From: Marinobacter sp.
GTDB lineage: Bacteria; Pseudomonadota; Gammaproteobacteria; Pseudomonadales; Oleiphilaceae
DNA length: 56,522 bases
Direction: 5' to 3'
Assembly (NCBI RefSeq): GCF_014859525.1
Contig: NZ_JACUUB010000010.1
Location: 1 to 56,522 of the forward strand
Part shown: in pieces, positions 35,406 through 44,975 of the stretch
Position numbering within the stretch: the first letter of the stretch is position 1
Layout: every line of letters begins with the position of its first letter
Translations under genes and position numbers: made by a program
The notes under the pieces: generated by a model
The model's input: the letters and a program-made list of their open reading frames with translations, nothing else
Told to the model about the DNA's origin: nothing
Database searches by the model: none

Positions 35406-36329
35406 TCAGCCCTGGGCTGCAACCGACAGTGTTTCCAGGCCCGGTACCCATTCCTTACTGTCCAGCGTGATGAAGTGGCTGGGCGCTTCGGTTTCAACAA
35501 TGCGCATGGTGGTCGGGCTGGTGCGGGCGCTGGCCAGCATCGCGGTGCGATCGAGGATCCGGTCAGTGGCAGGTATCAGGAAGGTGCCGTGGCGGACGTG
35601 TTGGTAAGCAGAACTGTCTGTGCGCTCCATCCAGTCCATGATGTTCTCAATATTGCGTACGATGGTCAGATGATCTTTGGTGGCAAAAAACAGTTTGCCA
35701 AGTAGTTGCCGTTTGCGAGGATTCATTTTGCCAAAGAACGTCTGGCCGTAGGCGGACTGCGGCGCGCTGTTGATCAAGCGAATCAGCCAGGGCCACATGC
35801 CGTGGCTGACAGGTTCGAGCAGGGTGGTGACCAGAGCGTGCAGCTTACCCTGCGGCAATACCGGGGCTTCAAGCACGATTTCTGCGTCTTCATACAGTTC
35901 TGGCCATTGGCGCATGGCTTCCAGAATGACTGCACCACCCCGTGAATGACCATGAATGCGAATGTTGCGGGTGCTCGGTAAATTTCTCAGTGCCTGGTTC
36001 AGGATGCAAGCATCGTACTCAATGGTGCCTTCAGTGTGCTTGATCGGCACTTCCCAGTGGGGGTTATCGGGCGTGACGCCATTCACCGGGATGTGGTAGT
36101 TGCTGCAGGTGAGCAGAATCAATTCTGTGGTCGGGCCGTCGTAGGCCTGGGTGAAGTAACAATGGTTTTCCAGAAAGCCATGCACGCCAATTACCGTGTG
36201 TTCGGCAGCACCACTATGGTTACGTACAGACACCGCACCCTTGCCAACTCGGTAAACCTGGCCAGAGAACATCTCAGAATAGGCGCTGTCGATCGGTTTG
36301 ATCAGTTTACGCACATGACTGGCTTTCAT
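35406..36329 (-). CDS. Alpha/beta hydrolase
   Basis: The 307-residue protein has an alpha/beta hydrolase core: oxyanion-hole region IGVHGFLENHCYF, nucleophile elbow GHSRGGAV with the catalytic serine, and a late histidine in EAPSHFITL. An acidic member is likely in IPATDRILDRT. The substrate is unknown; a lipase, esterase or haloperoxidase-like role is possible. No signal peptide is evident, so it is probably cytoplasmic. It is divergent from the wax-ester-synthase-like gene, 343 bases away, which suggests but does not prove a neutral-lipid role. Confidence 0.85.
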   Translation of the reverse strand: MKASHVRKLIKPIDSAYSEMFSGQVYRVGKGAVSVRNHSGAAEHTVIGVHGFLENHCYFTQAYDGPTTELILLTCSNYHIPVNGVTPDNPHWEVPIKHTEGTIEYDACILNQALRNLPSTRNIRIHGHSRGGAVILEAMRQWPELYEDAEIVLEAPVLPQGKLHALVTTLLEPVSHGMWPWLIRLINSAPQSAYGQTFFGKMNPRKRQLLGKLFFATKDHLTIVRNIENIMDWMERTDSSAYQHVRHGTFLIPATDRILDRTAMLASARTSPTTMRIVETEAPSHFITLDSKEWVPGLETLSVAAQG

Positions 36330-36672
36330 GATTCATCTCCCCCCGGCGCGGCAATGGTTGATTATTCTTAATTTTAATTGTGCCGGTTTGCTATATGTAC
36401 CGCGTTTTAAATCATGAAAGAGTGGCACCAACGCCGTTAATGTCCGGAATCTGTAGCCAAGCAATCACGATCGCGATGTCGTTAATAACCACTGCACCAA
36501 GACATATAACCAGTATAGGACTGAAGAGTTACCTGAGTGTAATTTTTTGTAATTCCGTGCGATGTGTGTGGATGATGGAGCCCCTATCCGGACTCTGGCA
36601 CAATGGCAGATTGGCCTTTACCAGTTTACTGACCGGGGAACGACAGGTTTGAACCAAGAGCAATCGCATCTC
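36330..36672. other. Divergent promoter region, no gene recognised
   Basis: This 343-base space is more A+T-rich than its surroundings and lies between the leftward hydrolase and the rightward acyltransferase. A frame in phase with the acyltransferase is open from an ATG at 36562, but has no Shine-Dalgarno and no family similarity. I see no clear operator or terminator. Confidence 0.5.
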
Positions 36673-38031
36673 ATGCTGCCTTCGGATTCGGCCTGGCTGG
36701 CTTTAGAACGGCCGGAAAATCCCATGACCATTACCATCATGCTGCGGGTTGACGGGTTGAATGCCAGTCGGCTACGCGAGTTTTTGAGTGTTTATTGGGT
36801 GGCCTGGGAGCGTTTTCTGTGTCGCCCGGTCTGGAAAACGCCCGCCTGGTACTGGCAAAAAGATTCGACGTTCTCTGTGTCTCACCATCTGGACGTTGTA
36901 CTCGATCGTTTTAACCGTGAGCAGTTGCAGGAGTGGGTGTCCGCCCGCATCAATGAGCCATTGCCACGGTACCGGCCGGCCTGGAAGTTTTGGCTGGCGC
37001 CTAATGCCGACGGCGGTGCAGCGGTGTTGTTGCGACTTCATCATTGCTACGCCGATGGCCTGTCTCTACAGAGTATTTTCAGCAAGCTATGCCCTGCTTC
37101 GCCCAGACAGTATCCAGCCAGGTACGGTGCACCTGAAGTCCCGCGCCTGGGGCACTGGATGGAGTCGGCTCAGCACTGGTTTGGGTCGTTGCTTTCTCAG
37201 GGCGGCCAAGCGTTAGCGCCGGGGCAGGAAGCCGAGCCGGGCGCTCTGCCTGGCCGGGTCGGGCGAGCGGCACAGACAAGCGTGCGCATGGTGCATGAAT
37301 TGAGCGAGTTTCTGGTTGAGCAGGAAGACACGCCGTCGAGCCTGAGGCGACCACTCCTGGGCCGGCGTCATTGTCGTTGGTCTGATCCTGTTTCGCTTGA
37401 TCATTTTCGCACCATCGCCCGCGCCACCAATACTACGATTAATGATGTCTTGCTGGCCTGTGTCGCTGCCGCCGTTCGTCCTCGCCTGGGTATGACACCA
37501 GAGCAACTGGACGACGCTGTGCTGCACGCAGCGGTGCCGGTTGATATCCGGTCCCGGCTGCCGGAGGGTGTCACGCCCGCTGAAAACGAACCCGGTAACT
37601 GCTTTGGCACCGTGTTTGTGCCTTTGCCGGTGGATGGCGAAAGCCCGCTGGAACGCTTGTTTCGCATCAAGCATGAAACCCGAAAGCTCAAGAAAAGTTG
37701 GCAGCCGGGCATTGCCTGGGGGCTGACGGCTTGTGCTTCTCTATTGCCAGAGATTGGCCGCCAGCCGCTGGCGGATTTGTTTTTTCGCAAGGCGTCAGCC
37801 GTGGTTTCCAATGTGCCTGGTTCCCCTGAAACCCGTTATCTGGCGGGCTGTCCGATTACCGAGCAGATGTTTTGGGTTCCTCAGGCTGGTGACATTGGCT
37901 TGGGTGTGAGTATCGTCAGTTACGCGAGTCAGGTTCAGTTTGGCGTGGTGGCGGATGAAGCGATACTGGCGACCCCCGGTGACTTCCTTGACGATTGCCT
38001 GTTGGAACTGGAGCAGCTTGCTGGCAGGTAG
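36673..38031 (+). CDS. Wax ester synthase/DGAT-like acyltransferase
   Basis: This 452-residue protein belongs to the bacterial WS/DGAT family, which condenses acyl-CoA with fatty alcohol or diacylglycerol to make storage wax or triacylglycerol. The catalytic HHxxxDG motif is present as LHHCYADGLSL. The N-terminus (MLPSDSAWLALERPENPMTI) and late segments NDVLLACVAAAVRPRL and VVSNVPGSPETRYLAGCP are also typical. The ATG at 36673 aligns with the family start, though its Shine-Dalgarno is weak. Family members vary greatly in activity and several Marinobacter paralogues exist, so storage-lipid synthesis is likely but not certain. Confidence 0.88.
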   Translation: MLPSDSAWLALERPENPMTITIMLRVDGLNASRLREFLSVYWVAWERFLCRPVWKTPAWYWQKDSTFSVSHHLDVVLDRFNREQLQEWVSARINEPLPRYRPAWKFWLAPNADGGAAVLLRLHHCYADGLSLQSIFSKLCPASPRQYPARYGAPEVPRLGHWMESAQHWFGSLLSQGGQALAPGQEAEPGALPGRVGRAAQTSVRMVHELSEFLVEQEDTPSSLRRPLLGRRHCRWSDPVSLDHFRTIARATNTTINDVLLACVAAAVRPRLGMTPEQLDDAVLHAAVPVDIRSRLPEGVTPAENEPGNCFGTVFVPLPVDGESPLERLFRIKHETRKLKKSWQPGIAWGLTACASLLPEIGRQPLADLFFRKASAVVSNVPGSPETRYLAGCPITEQMFWVPQAGDIGLGVSIVSYASQVQFGVVADEAILATPGDFLDDCLLELEQLAGR

Positions 38032-38205
38032 TACTCCCAAAGTTTCATTTCAGATGCCTCCCAAATGAGCAGAAAACCTGCTCCCTAGACTCATTTCCCA
38101 CCGCTGCGGCTTCACCGACCATGGAATGCAGGCGTGAAACTCGCCGGGAGCGGTCGGATAAACCGACCCTCCGAGCCCAGATTTCCAATAACAACCGGGG
38201 GATGT

Positions 38206-39324
38206 ATGAAAAACAACAACTTTAGAAAGTCAGGGTTAGCCGTTGCTATGTTGGCCACCATGGGTGTCAGCGCTGGCGCCAATGCGGCCATCGAGCTGTA
38301 CAACGAAGACGGCACCAGTTTTTCGGTCGACGGCTATTTCAACGCGTTTTATGTTAACCGCGATGACAAGGTCGGTGATGTTCGTAACTCGGACGTCAAG
38401 ATGGGCTTTCTGCCCAATACCATTGGGTTTAACTTCAGCAAGGAAATTGGCGAGCTGACACTGGGTGGCCGCTCGTCGTTCTGGAGCACCATCAATGACA
38501 GTATGGAGTCACCGACTGACACGGCCATTGATGTGCGTCAGCTCTATGCAACCGTCGACGGTAGCTTTGGTCAGGTGCTGATCGGTAAGGATTTTGGCTT
38601 GTACGCCCGCTCCAACATTTTCCTGGATGAAATCCTGATGGGCTTTGGTTCTCCGGGAGCATCCTCTACAGGTGTGTCCTTCGGTAATATTCGGACCGGC
38701 TACCCGTACCCGAATCCGTCAGCACAGATCACCTATCGCTCACCGGATATGGCTGGTCTGAACGTGGCGGCGGGTATTTTTGAGCCTGCTAACACCACGC
38801 CGGGTGCTCAGTCCGAGCAGTCCGCTCCGCGCTTTGAAGCGGAAGTCACCTACAGTGCCGACCTGAACGGTGTGGCTCTGACCGGTTGGGTCAATGGCCG
38901 TCATCAAAGTTCTGAAAATGCAACCACCAAGATCGACAGCCGCGGTGTTGGCTATGGTCTGAAAGCGTCCGTAGCAGGGTTTTCATTGACTGCGTCCGGC
39001 TTTACCTCCAAAGGCGATGTGCCGATCCTGATAAACGAAGCCACTATTCCTACTGGTCTTTCATCAGAGGAAGATGCCGACGGCTACCTGCTGCAGGCGT
39101 CCTACACACTGGGCGCGAACCGCTTTGTTGTGTCCTACGGTGAAACCGACTCTGACCAGGGTAACTTTGAAACTGAAAATACCTCATTTGCCGTGTTCCA
39201 CGACGTCAATAGCAATTTCAAGCTGGTCGCGGAATACAACATGTTCGAGCAAGAAACAAAATCAACGGGTGTGAAAACCGCTGATGCGAACACGCTTGCT
39301 CTTGGGGCTGTTGTGATGTTCTGA
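38206..39324 (+). CDS. Gram-negative porin
   Basis: The 372-residue protein has a signal peptide (core LAVAMLATMGVSAGANA), alternating beta-strand pattern through its length, an L3-like loop region and a C-terminal phenylalanine (LALGAVVMF) needed for outer-membrane assembly. It is a general or anion/solute porin of the Gram_neg_porins type; the substrate is unknown. GGGGGA lies at good distance before the ATG at 38206. The upstream space 38032-38205 shares the 8-mer CCTAGACT with the cytochrome c upstream region at 51698. Confidence 0.88.
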   Translation: MKNNNFRKSGLAVAMLATMGVSAGANAAIELYNEDGTSFSVDGYFNAFYVNRDDKVGDVRNSDVKMGFLPNTIGFNFSKEIGELTLGGRSSFWSTINDSMESPTDTAIDVRQLYATVDGSFGQVLIGKDFGLYARSNIFLDEILMGFGSPGASSTGVSFGNIRTGYPYPNPSAQITYRSPDMAGLNVAAGIFEPANTTPGAQSEQSAPRFEAEVTYSADLNGVALTGWVNGRHQSSENATTKIDSRGVGYGLKASVAGFSLTASGFTSKGDVPILINEATIPTGLSSEEDADGYLLQASYTLGANRFVVSYGETDSDQGNFETENTSFAVFHDVNSNFKLVAEYNMFEQETKSTGVKTADANTLALGAVVMF

Positions 39325-39349
39325 GGGCGTTTGCTCTCTTAGTGCTATT

Positions 39350-39380
39350 GCAAGCACCCGCCCGAGGGTAGGGTGCTTGC
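39350..39380 (+). terminator. Hairpin after the porin gene
   Basis: GCAAGCACCC (39350-39359) and GGGTGCTTGC (39371-39380) form a perfect 10-bp stem with an 11-base loop, 26 bases past the porin stop. There is no T-run after it, so it is terminator-like only. Confidence 0.5.
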
Positions 39381-39406
39381 GGTGGTGGTATCAGACTAAA
39401 GTGCCG

Positions 39407-39434
39407 GTTTGCCAGGCTTGAAACAGTGGCAAAC
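39407..39434. promoter_or_regulatory. Inverted repeat upstream of the FIST gene
   Basis: GTTTGCCA (39407-39414) and TGGCAAAC (39427-39434) are perfect reverse complements with a 12-base spacer. The spacing suits a dimeric regulator, or the pair could form a short leader hairpin. No T-run follows it. Confidence 0.4.
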
Positions 39435-39466
39435 GGTAAGCTTTACAGTGCGGGAGTTCTAAATCA

Positions 39467-40738
39467 ATGGCTTACGGTCGGTTTGGGGCACCTGTGAAAA
39501 GCACTGAAGTCGCATTGGCGGGTTGTGGCGAAGGCGTAAAATCTATAGTAGGTTCTGGCGTTCGTGGCAGTCTATCAATGAAGTCAGGTAGTTCTTTCCC
39601 AGCAGTGCGTGTGGCCAGTTCTAGCCTGCGCGATTCTGAACAGGCGGCGGCTGATCTGGCTAGACAGCTGTGCCATGATCATCTGGGAACGGTCCTGTTT
39701 TTTTGTTCAGTGGAGTACGATTTAGCGAGCCTGGGGCCAGCGTTGCAAGAAGCGTTCGCCGGGACTCGGGTATATGGTTGCACTTCTGCCGGTGAGATCA
39801 CCGAGCGAGGCTATGACCGCGGATGCATCAGCGCCATTGGTTTTGACTCAAGATACTTTGCCATTGACTGCGCGTTGATCCGTCAACTTGATTGTTTCAC
39901 TCTGCAAGACGCTCAGAGCGTTATTGATAACCTGCTTAATACCTGTCGTGATGCGCAGCTGTCGCCGGTCAAGGGTAATACCTTTGCCATAACGCTGCTT
40001 GACGGTCTGTCTAGCCGTGAGGAGTTGGTTCTCGCAACTCTTAACGCCGCGCTCGGAACAATCCCTCAGTTTGGTGGCTCAGCCGGAGACGACGAACGGC
40101 TGGCCGATACCCACGTTTATTACGATGGTGAATTTCACTGTGGTGCTGCCACGGTGATGCTGGTCAACACGCCCCTGGATTTCCGTGTGTTCTCGACCCA
40201 CCATATGCAGCCTCTGGATGAGAAGCTGGTGGTCACTCACGCTTGTCCGGAAAGTCGCACAGTGTATGAGCTTAATGCAGAACCCGCGGCCGAGGTCTAT
40301 GCCCGATCGGTCGGTGTGCCCATTGAGCAACTCGACCGAAAGGTGTTTGCACTTCGTCCCCTTGGGGTGCGGGTTGGAAGTAATTATTTTATCCGTTCAA
40401 TTCAGCGAGTTAATCCGGACGGAAGTCTGACTTTCTACTGTGCCGTAGAGACCGGCATCGTTATGGTTGGTATGGCGCCCGGGTCTCTCCTCGACAGTGT
40501 CAGGGAGCAGATCGAAACCTCTGAACGCCTGGTTGGCGCACCCCTGGTAACCATCGGCTGTGACTGTTTTTTGCGACGATTGGAGGCGGAGCTGACAGGG
40601 CAGGGTGACGAGGTTTCTGAATTCCTGAAAGAGCATAAGGTGGTTGGCTTTAATACCTACGGAGAGCAATTCAACGGAATGCACATCAACCAGACATTTA
40701 CGGGGGTGGTGATTGGCCAGCCAGAATTTAGCGCCTGA
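39467..40738 (+). CDS. FIST domain signal-transduction protein
   Basis: FIST domains bind small ligands and act as sensory input modules. The 423-residue protein has the N-terminal FIST part (VLFFCSVEYDLASLGPALQE, VYGCTSAGEI, GNTFAITLLDGLSSREELVL, FGGSAGDDERLADTHVYYDG) and FIST_C (ELNAEPAAEVYARSVGV, then the late CDCFLRRLEAE and VVGFNTYGEQFNGMHINQTF). The ATG at 39467 follows GGGAG; an ATG at 39578 would remove 37 residues that lack family similarity. Its end overlaps the hybrid kinase by 26 bases, so it probably supplies ligand sensing to that kinase. Pseudomonas aeruginosa has a similar FIST-kinase pair in its ethanol-oxidation locus, from memory. Confidence 0.9.
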   Translation: MAYGRFGAPVKSTEVALAGCGEGVKSIVGSGVRGSLSMKSGSSFPAVRVASSSLRDSEQAAADLARQLCHDHLGTVLFFCSVEYDLASLGPALQEAFAGTRVYGCTSAGEITERGYDRGCISAIGFDSRYFAIDCALIRQLDCFTLQDAQSVIDNLLNTCRDAQLSPVKGNTFAITLLDGLSSREELVLATLNAALGTIPQFGGSAGDDERLADTHVYYDGEFHCGAATVMLVNTPLDFRVFSTHHMQPLDEKLVVTHACPESRTVYELNAEPAAEVYARSVGVPIEQLDRKVFALRPLGVRVGSNYFIRSIQRVNPDGSLTFYCAVETGIVMVGMAPGSLLDSVREQIETSERLVGAPLVTIGCDCFLRRLEAELTGQGDEVSEFLKEHKVVGFNTYGEQFNGMHINQTFTGVVIGQPEFSA

Positions 40739-42986
40739 CTGCCGGGAACGCTCTGATGATGCGTCTAAGGATGAGCGCATTGTTGAGCTGGAGGCAGAGA
40801 ACAGGCGTCTGAAGAGCATTCGGGATGCACTCATCGTAAGAGTGGAGTCTGGTTCAGCCCACAAAGCTGAGCCCTACGCGGCCTTTGAGCATTCGGTGAT
40901 TCTGGCGGAGCAGGTGCGAGAGCGGACAGAGGCACTGAACCTCGCCATGGAAGAGCTCAAAACCAGTAATAAAGCCTTGATTCGAGCCCGTGAAGAGGCT
41001 GAGACTTCACGCCAGCGATTGAACGATGCCATCGAGAGTATCGCCGATGGTTTTGTTTTGTTTGATCGGGACCACTGCCTGATCCAGACCAACAGTCGGT
41101 TCCGCAGTTACTGGCGTCACGCTAACCTTCCTGTGCCCCGGGCCGGTACCCCCATTGATGACGTCAAGGCCCTGGCGATAACCTCTGGTTTGATTGTTGA
41201 AGAGCATAGCCACGAGGACGCAGAGGGTACGGTCTTCTTGTTGTCAAACGGGCGCTGGGTGCAAATGACGGAGAGGTCCACCCGGGAAGGCGGCCTGGTT
41301 GTACTCTATTCTGATATTACCGACGTCAAAAACAGCGAAATGGCTCGACGTATCAAGGCGCTGGAAGAAAGCGAGCGCTGGATTCGAGTGGTCACCGACC
41401 ATGTGCCTGCACTGATTGCTTATGTAGGCGCCGATCTGACGGTGCAGTTCTGTAACAGGGTTTACCAGGCCTGGTACGGTCGGGAAGGGACCTCACCGCT
41501 CGGTAAACGACTCGATGAAGTGCACACGCCAGAGTTTTACCAACGCCTGCTGCCTCAGGTTCTTGAGGTGATGGACGGTCGCAGTGTGACTTTTGAATTC
41601 GATGAAAAAGGCGTCCGGGGCGAGCAGCGCTATATGCTTCGTTCGTATGTTCCTAATATTGATGAGCTTGGCCAGGTTGTCGGTTTCTTTGTTCTTATTC
41701 GCGATATTACCGATCGTCGAAAGACGGCTCTGGCGCTTGAGCAGGCTTATGACAATCTCGAGCGAAGAGTTCGAGAGCGCACGGCTGCCCTGACCGATGT
41801 GAACAGCCAGCTACGCGAAGAAATTGCTGAGCGGGCATCTGTTGAAGCCCGTTTGCGGGAAGCCAAGCTGGAAGCCGAGCAAGCCAACCTCTCGAAAACC
41901 AAGTTTCTGGCGGCCGTCAGTCATGACCTGTTGCAGCCATTGAATGCGGCCCGTTTGTTTACCAGTGCCCTGCAAGAGCAGAGTTTTGGGCCAAAAGCAG
42001 AGAGTTTGGTGCGCTCGGTCAGTGTTTCTCTGGATGACGTTGAGAATCTGCTGGGGACTCTGGTGGATATCTCGAAACTGGACGCAGGCGTCATCAAGCC
42101 GGATGTGATGGCCTTTGATCTGAGAGACTTGCTCAACAACATTGCTCGAGAGTTTCGACAGATGGCGATGGCAGAGAAGCTTCAGCTGGATTTTGTGCCA
42201 TCATCAGCGGTGGTGAATTCTGACTCCCAGTTGCTTGCCAGAATCTTGCGAAACTTTTTGACCAATGCCATTCGTTACACCGGTAAGGGCCGGATTTTAT
42301 TGGGCTGTCGGCGTCAGGCTGAGCATGTTCTCGTGCAGGTATGGGATACCGGCCCCGGCATTCCTGAAGACAAGCTCACCGAAATTTTTCAGGAGTTCAA
42401 GCGCATTCGCCCCTCGGGCTCGCCAGCTGATAAAGGCCTGGGCCTTGGTTTGGCGATCGTTGACAAGATCTCCCGAATGTTAGGCCATGAAGTGTCCGTT
42501 GCCTCGATCGAAGGGAAGGGATCTGTGTTCAGCGTTCGTGTGCCTTTGGGTCAGATTCAGTCTGAAGGTCCGGCTGTGCAAAACGCTGAGCGAGATGATA
42601 TGGGCTGTGGTCTATCCGGTGCTCGTGTGTGGGTAATTGATAATGATCAGGCCATTTGTGAGGGCATGAAAACGCTATTGGAAGGCTGGGATTGTCGGGT
42701 TGTGACGGCTGTTTCTTTCGCGGACCTTGATGCCAGATTGGATATTGCAGAAGCACCGGTTGACCTGATTCTTGCGGATTATCATCTTGATAACGATGAA
42801 AATGGTGTGGATGCGGTTGCCCAGATTAACGGGCGCCGCAGCAAGCCGGCGCCGGTACTGATGATTACGGCTAATTACAGCAATGAACTGAAACAGCACA
42901 TTCGGGAGCTGGGTTATCTGTTAATGAATAAGCCGGTCAGACCGCTCAAATTACGCAGCGTTTTGAGCCATGTGATCCGGGGTTAA
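40713..42986 (+). CDS. Hybrid sensor histidine kinase (ErcS'-like)
   Basis: This 757-residue soluble hybrid kinase has an N-terminal coiled coil (about 20-100), two PAS domains (about 105-205 and 222-335), a linker coiled coil, HisKA with the phosphoacceptor His404 in AVSHDLLQPLNA, an HATPase domain (WDTGPGIPEDK, GLGLGLAI) and a C-terminal receiver with Asp689 (LILADYHLD). There is no transmembrane helix. It starts at a TTG (40713) with GGGGGTGG just before; no ATG occurs until residue 80. The overlap with the FIST gene and the convergent LuxR-type regulator next door suggest one signalling module controlling alcohol oxidation, as for ErcS' and ErbR of P. aeruginosa. Confidence 0.9.
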   Translation: MASQNLAPDCRERSDDASKDERIVELEAENRRLKSIRDALIVRVESGSAHKAEPYAAFEHSVILAEQVRERTEALNLAMEELKTSNKALIRAREEAETSRQRLNDAIESIADGFVLFDRDHCLIQTNSRFRSYWRHANLPVPRAGTPIDDVKALAITSGLIVEEHSHEDAEGTVFLLSNGRWVQMTERSTREGGLVVLYSDITDVKNSEMARRIKALEESERWIRVVTDHVPALIAYVGADLTVQFCNRVYQAWYGREGTSPLGKRLDEVHTPEFYQRLLPQVLEVMDGRSVTFEFDEKGVRGEQRYMLRSYVPNIDELGQVVGFFVLIRDITDRRKTALALEQAYDNLERRVRERTAALTDVNSQLREEIAERASVEARLREAKLEAEQANLSKTKFLAAVSHDLLQPLNAARLFTSALQEQSFGPKAESLVRSVSVSLDDVENLLGTLVDISKLDAGVIKPDVMAFDLRDLLNNIAREFRQMAMAEKLQLDFVPSSAVVNSDSQLLARILRNFLTNAIRYTGKGRILLGCRRQAEHVLVQVWDTGPGIPEDKLTEIFQEFKRIRPSGSPADKGLGLGLAIVDKISRMLGHEVSVASIEGKGSVFSVRVPLGQIQSEGPAVQNAERDDMGCGLSGARVWVIDNDQAICEGMKTLLEGWDCRVVTAVSFADLDARLDIAEAPVDLILADYHLDNDENGVDAVAQINGRRSKPAPVLMITANYSNELKQHIRELGYLLMNKPVRPLKLRSVLSHVIRG

Positions 42987-43001
42987 CAGCCCGCTGGGCG
43001 C

Positions 43002-43778
43002 TTAGCGCTTAAGGTATTGGCTGAAATCGACATCACTGGCTGACAGTATTGCCTGAACTCGATTATGCACGCCCAGCTTGCGCAGAATTGCAGAGACATG
43101 GGCCTTGACCGTCGTTTCGGCAATGTTGAGGTTATAGGCAATCTGTTTGTTGGACTCGCCCTTGGACATTCTTTCAAGCACCAACAGCTGCCGACGGGTT
43201 AAAGAGTTCAGTAGCTCCGGAGAAATGGGGTTGTCTTCCCGTCTTGATCGACGGTTAGTGCTTTCCTTGCCCATGCGGATTATATCTGACGGCAGGTACA
43301 CATTGCCGTTCAGGATTTGCTGGATGGCTTCTGTCATCTGGGCCCTGGGTGACGATTTGGTGATGAAACCGACGGCACCATAAGTGATGGCTTGCAGAAC
43401 GATTTGCTTGTCTTCTTCTGCAGAGACAATCACCACCGGAATCGTTGGAGCTTCATTTCGCAACGTGATGAGGCCATTCAATCCATGCATGCCCGGCATG
43501 TTGAGATCCAGCAGAATCAGATCCAGATCATCGTTGGTTCTCGTCATCTCCAGCGCGCTGTCCAGATCATCGGTTTCGATGATCTGACTGCCCACAAACC
43601 CCGACGCAATGACGCTGCTGATGGCCTCACGGAATAAAGGGTGGTCGTCGGCTATCAGGATCTTGTACGCCGGCTCCATAGATGATCCTACTTGTTGTTT
43701 GGTTTCGTTTTCTGGGGGAGTTTCGACATCATCATAGCGGTTATTCGATGAAACTGCGGCATCGAGCTCGGTTTGCAT
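43002..43778 (-). CDS. LuxR-type response regulator (AgmR/ErbR-like)
   Basis: The 258-residue protein has an unusual 33-residue polar N-terminal extension, a receiver domain with phosphoacceptor Asp91 ([13 protein letters not shown]) and conserved DDHPLFR, and a C-terminal LuxR/FixJ helix-turn-helix ([20 protein letters not shown], then [16 protein letters not shown]). The ATG at 43778 has a near-perfect AGGAGG and is preferred over the ATG at 43679, which would remove the extension. AgmR/ErbR/PedR-type regulators activate quinoprotein alcohol dehydrogenase and PQQ genes in pseudomonads. It is the only response regulator with a DNA-binding domain in the locus. Confidence 0.9.
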   Translation of the reverse strand: MQTELDAAVSSNNRYDDVETPPENETKQQVGSSMEPAYKILIADDHPLFREAISSVIASGFVGSQIIETDDLDSALEMTRTNDDLDLILLDLNMPGMHGLNGLITLRNEAPTIPVVIVSAEEDKQIVLQAITYGAVGFITKSSPRAQMTEAIQQILNGNVYLPSDIIRMGKESTNRRSRREDNPISPELLNSLTRRQLLVLERMSKGESNKQIAYNLNIAETTVKAHVSAILRKLGVHNRVQAILSASDVDFSQYLKR

Positions 43779-43946
43779 GGCGGCCTCCTGTGCAGAAGGT
43801 TAGGCAAAATCAGGAAACCCTCTGCTTATTATTGTGTTGATTTCATTACACGCGATATTGGTCTGGGGTTGAATGCGACCATCGCACCAAAAAACAAACA
43901 CCAAAGTACTATTCTTGTGTCGCTGTGGGCTTCGTATCGTGGTGCT

Positions 43947-44975
43947 ATGAAACAGTCCATAAGAACAAGTCTAATCATACGCCCGATGATGGAAATGAGC
44001 ACACGCCTTCTTGGCGCCTTGCTCATGCTGATTTTGCTTTTCGGCTCGTTGTTGGCCCCGGCGTTAGCGAGGGGGGATGGTAGTCAGACGTTGCCCACGC
44101 TTACGATCAGTGTTTTACAGTTTGGAACAGCTCATTGGGAGCTTGACCATATTCAGCACTTTGAGCTGGATCGTCAGCACGGTTATAACCTTGACCTGAG
44201 ATTGGTGGCCAACCTGCCGGCGTCCCGGCTTGCCGTAACCAGCGGGTCAGTCAATGGCGCCGTGGCGGATTTGCTCTGGGCTCAGGCGCGTTATGCAGCG
44301 GGTGTTCCCTACCTTTACGTGCCGTTTTCATCTCAGATCGGCGACATCGTAGTGGCAGACGACTCACAGATCCGGACTGTCCAGGATTTGGCAGGCAAGC
44401 GGATAGGCGTTGCCGGAGGCCCTGATAGTAAAGGCTGGATCTTGCTCCAGCAGGTTGCTGCCAGCCAGGGCCTGGATCTTAATGCCGATTCCAGCGTTCA
44501 GTTTGCCGCCCCGCCCCTATTGAACCAGGCGCTTAAACGCAAGCAAGTGGATGTGATTGTGACTTACTGGCATTTCGCAGCTCGCTTGAGAGGCGAGGGG
44601 GGCTGGCGGTCTGCCTTCCGTATGGCGGACCTGCTGCATGATCTGGATCTGGATGCTAACTTGCCCGTGCTTGGCTATGTGTTCGCCGATGATTGGGCTC
44701 AGGAAAATGCCGCATTGGTCGATCGTTTTGCCCGTTCTCTGGCAAAAGCCAAGGACGAGCTTGCCGGTAATCCTTCGCACTGGCAGCGGTTGAGGCCATT
44801 AATGAATAACCCTGACGACGGAGTATTTGCGGAGCTTCGAGACGGTTTTATCGCCGGTAACCCGGCAGACATAACGCCTGATCGACTGGCGGATCTTCGG
44901 CGCTTGCTGATATTGACCGGGGCGAACGACGCATCGGTGATGGATGAGTCGTTATTTTACCGGGGGGCTTTGTGA
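43947..44975 (+). CDS. ABC transporter substrate-binding protein (nitrate/sulfonate type)
   Basis: This periplasmic binding protein is of the SsuA/TauA/ThiY type: a signal sequence (core LLGALLMLILLFGSLLAPAL), then LTISVLQFGTAHWELDHIQ, the SVNGAVADLLWA ligand-loop region and VQDLAGKRIGVAGGPDSKGW. Starts at 43947, 43986 and 43989 all precede the signal peptide; the first is used, and the mature protein is unaffected. The stop overlaps the permease start (GTGA). Ligand is unknown. Its place inside the quinoprotein locus suggests a linked cofactor, metal chelate or alcohol-related substrate, but that is inference only. Confidence 0.85.
   Translation: MKQSIRTSLIIRPMMEMSTRLLGALLMLILLFGSLLAPALARGDGSQTLPTLTISVLQFGTAHWELDHIQHFELDRQHGYNLDLRLVANLPASRLAVTSGSVNGAVADLLWAQARYAAGVPYLYVPFSSQIGDIVVADDSQIRTVQDLAGKRIGVAGGPDSKGWILLQQVAASQGLDLNADSSVQFAAPPLLNQALKRKQVDVIVTYWHFAARLRGEGGWRSAFRMADLLHDLDLDANLPVLGYVFADDWAQENAALVDRFARSLAKAKDELAGNPSHWQRLRPLMNNPDDGVFAELRDGFIAGNPADITPDRLADLRRLLILTGANDASVMDESLFYRGAL

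Noticed and set aside
36562..36672. N-terminal extension of the wax-ester-synthase-like gene
   Set aside because: No Shine-Dalgarno precedes the ATG at 36562, and the added 37 residues lack family similarity; the family start matches 36673.
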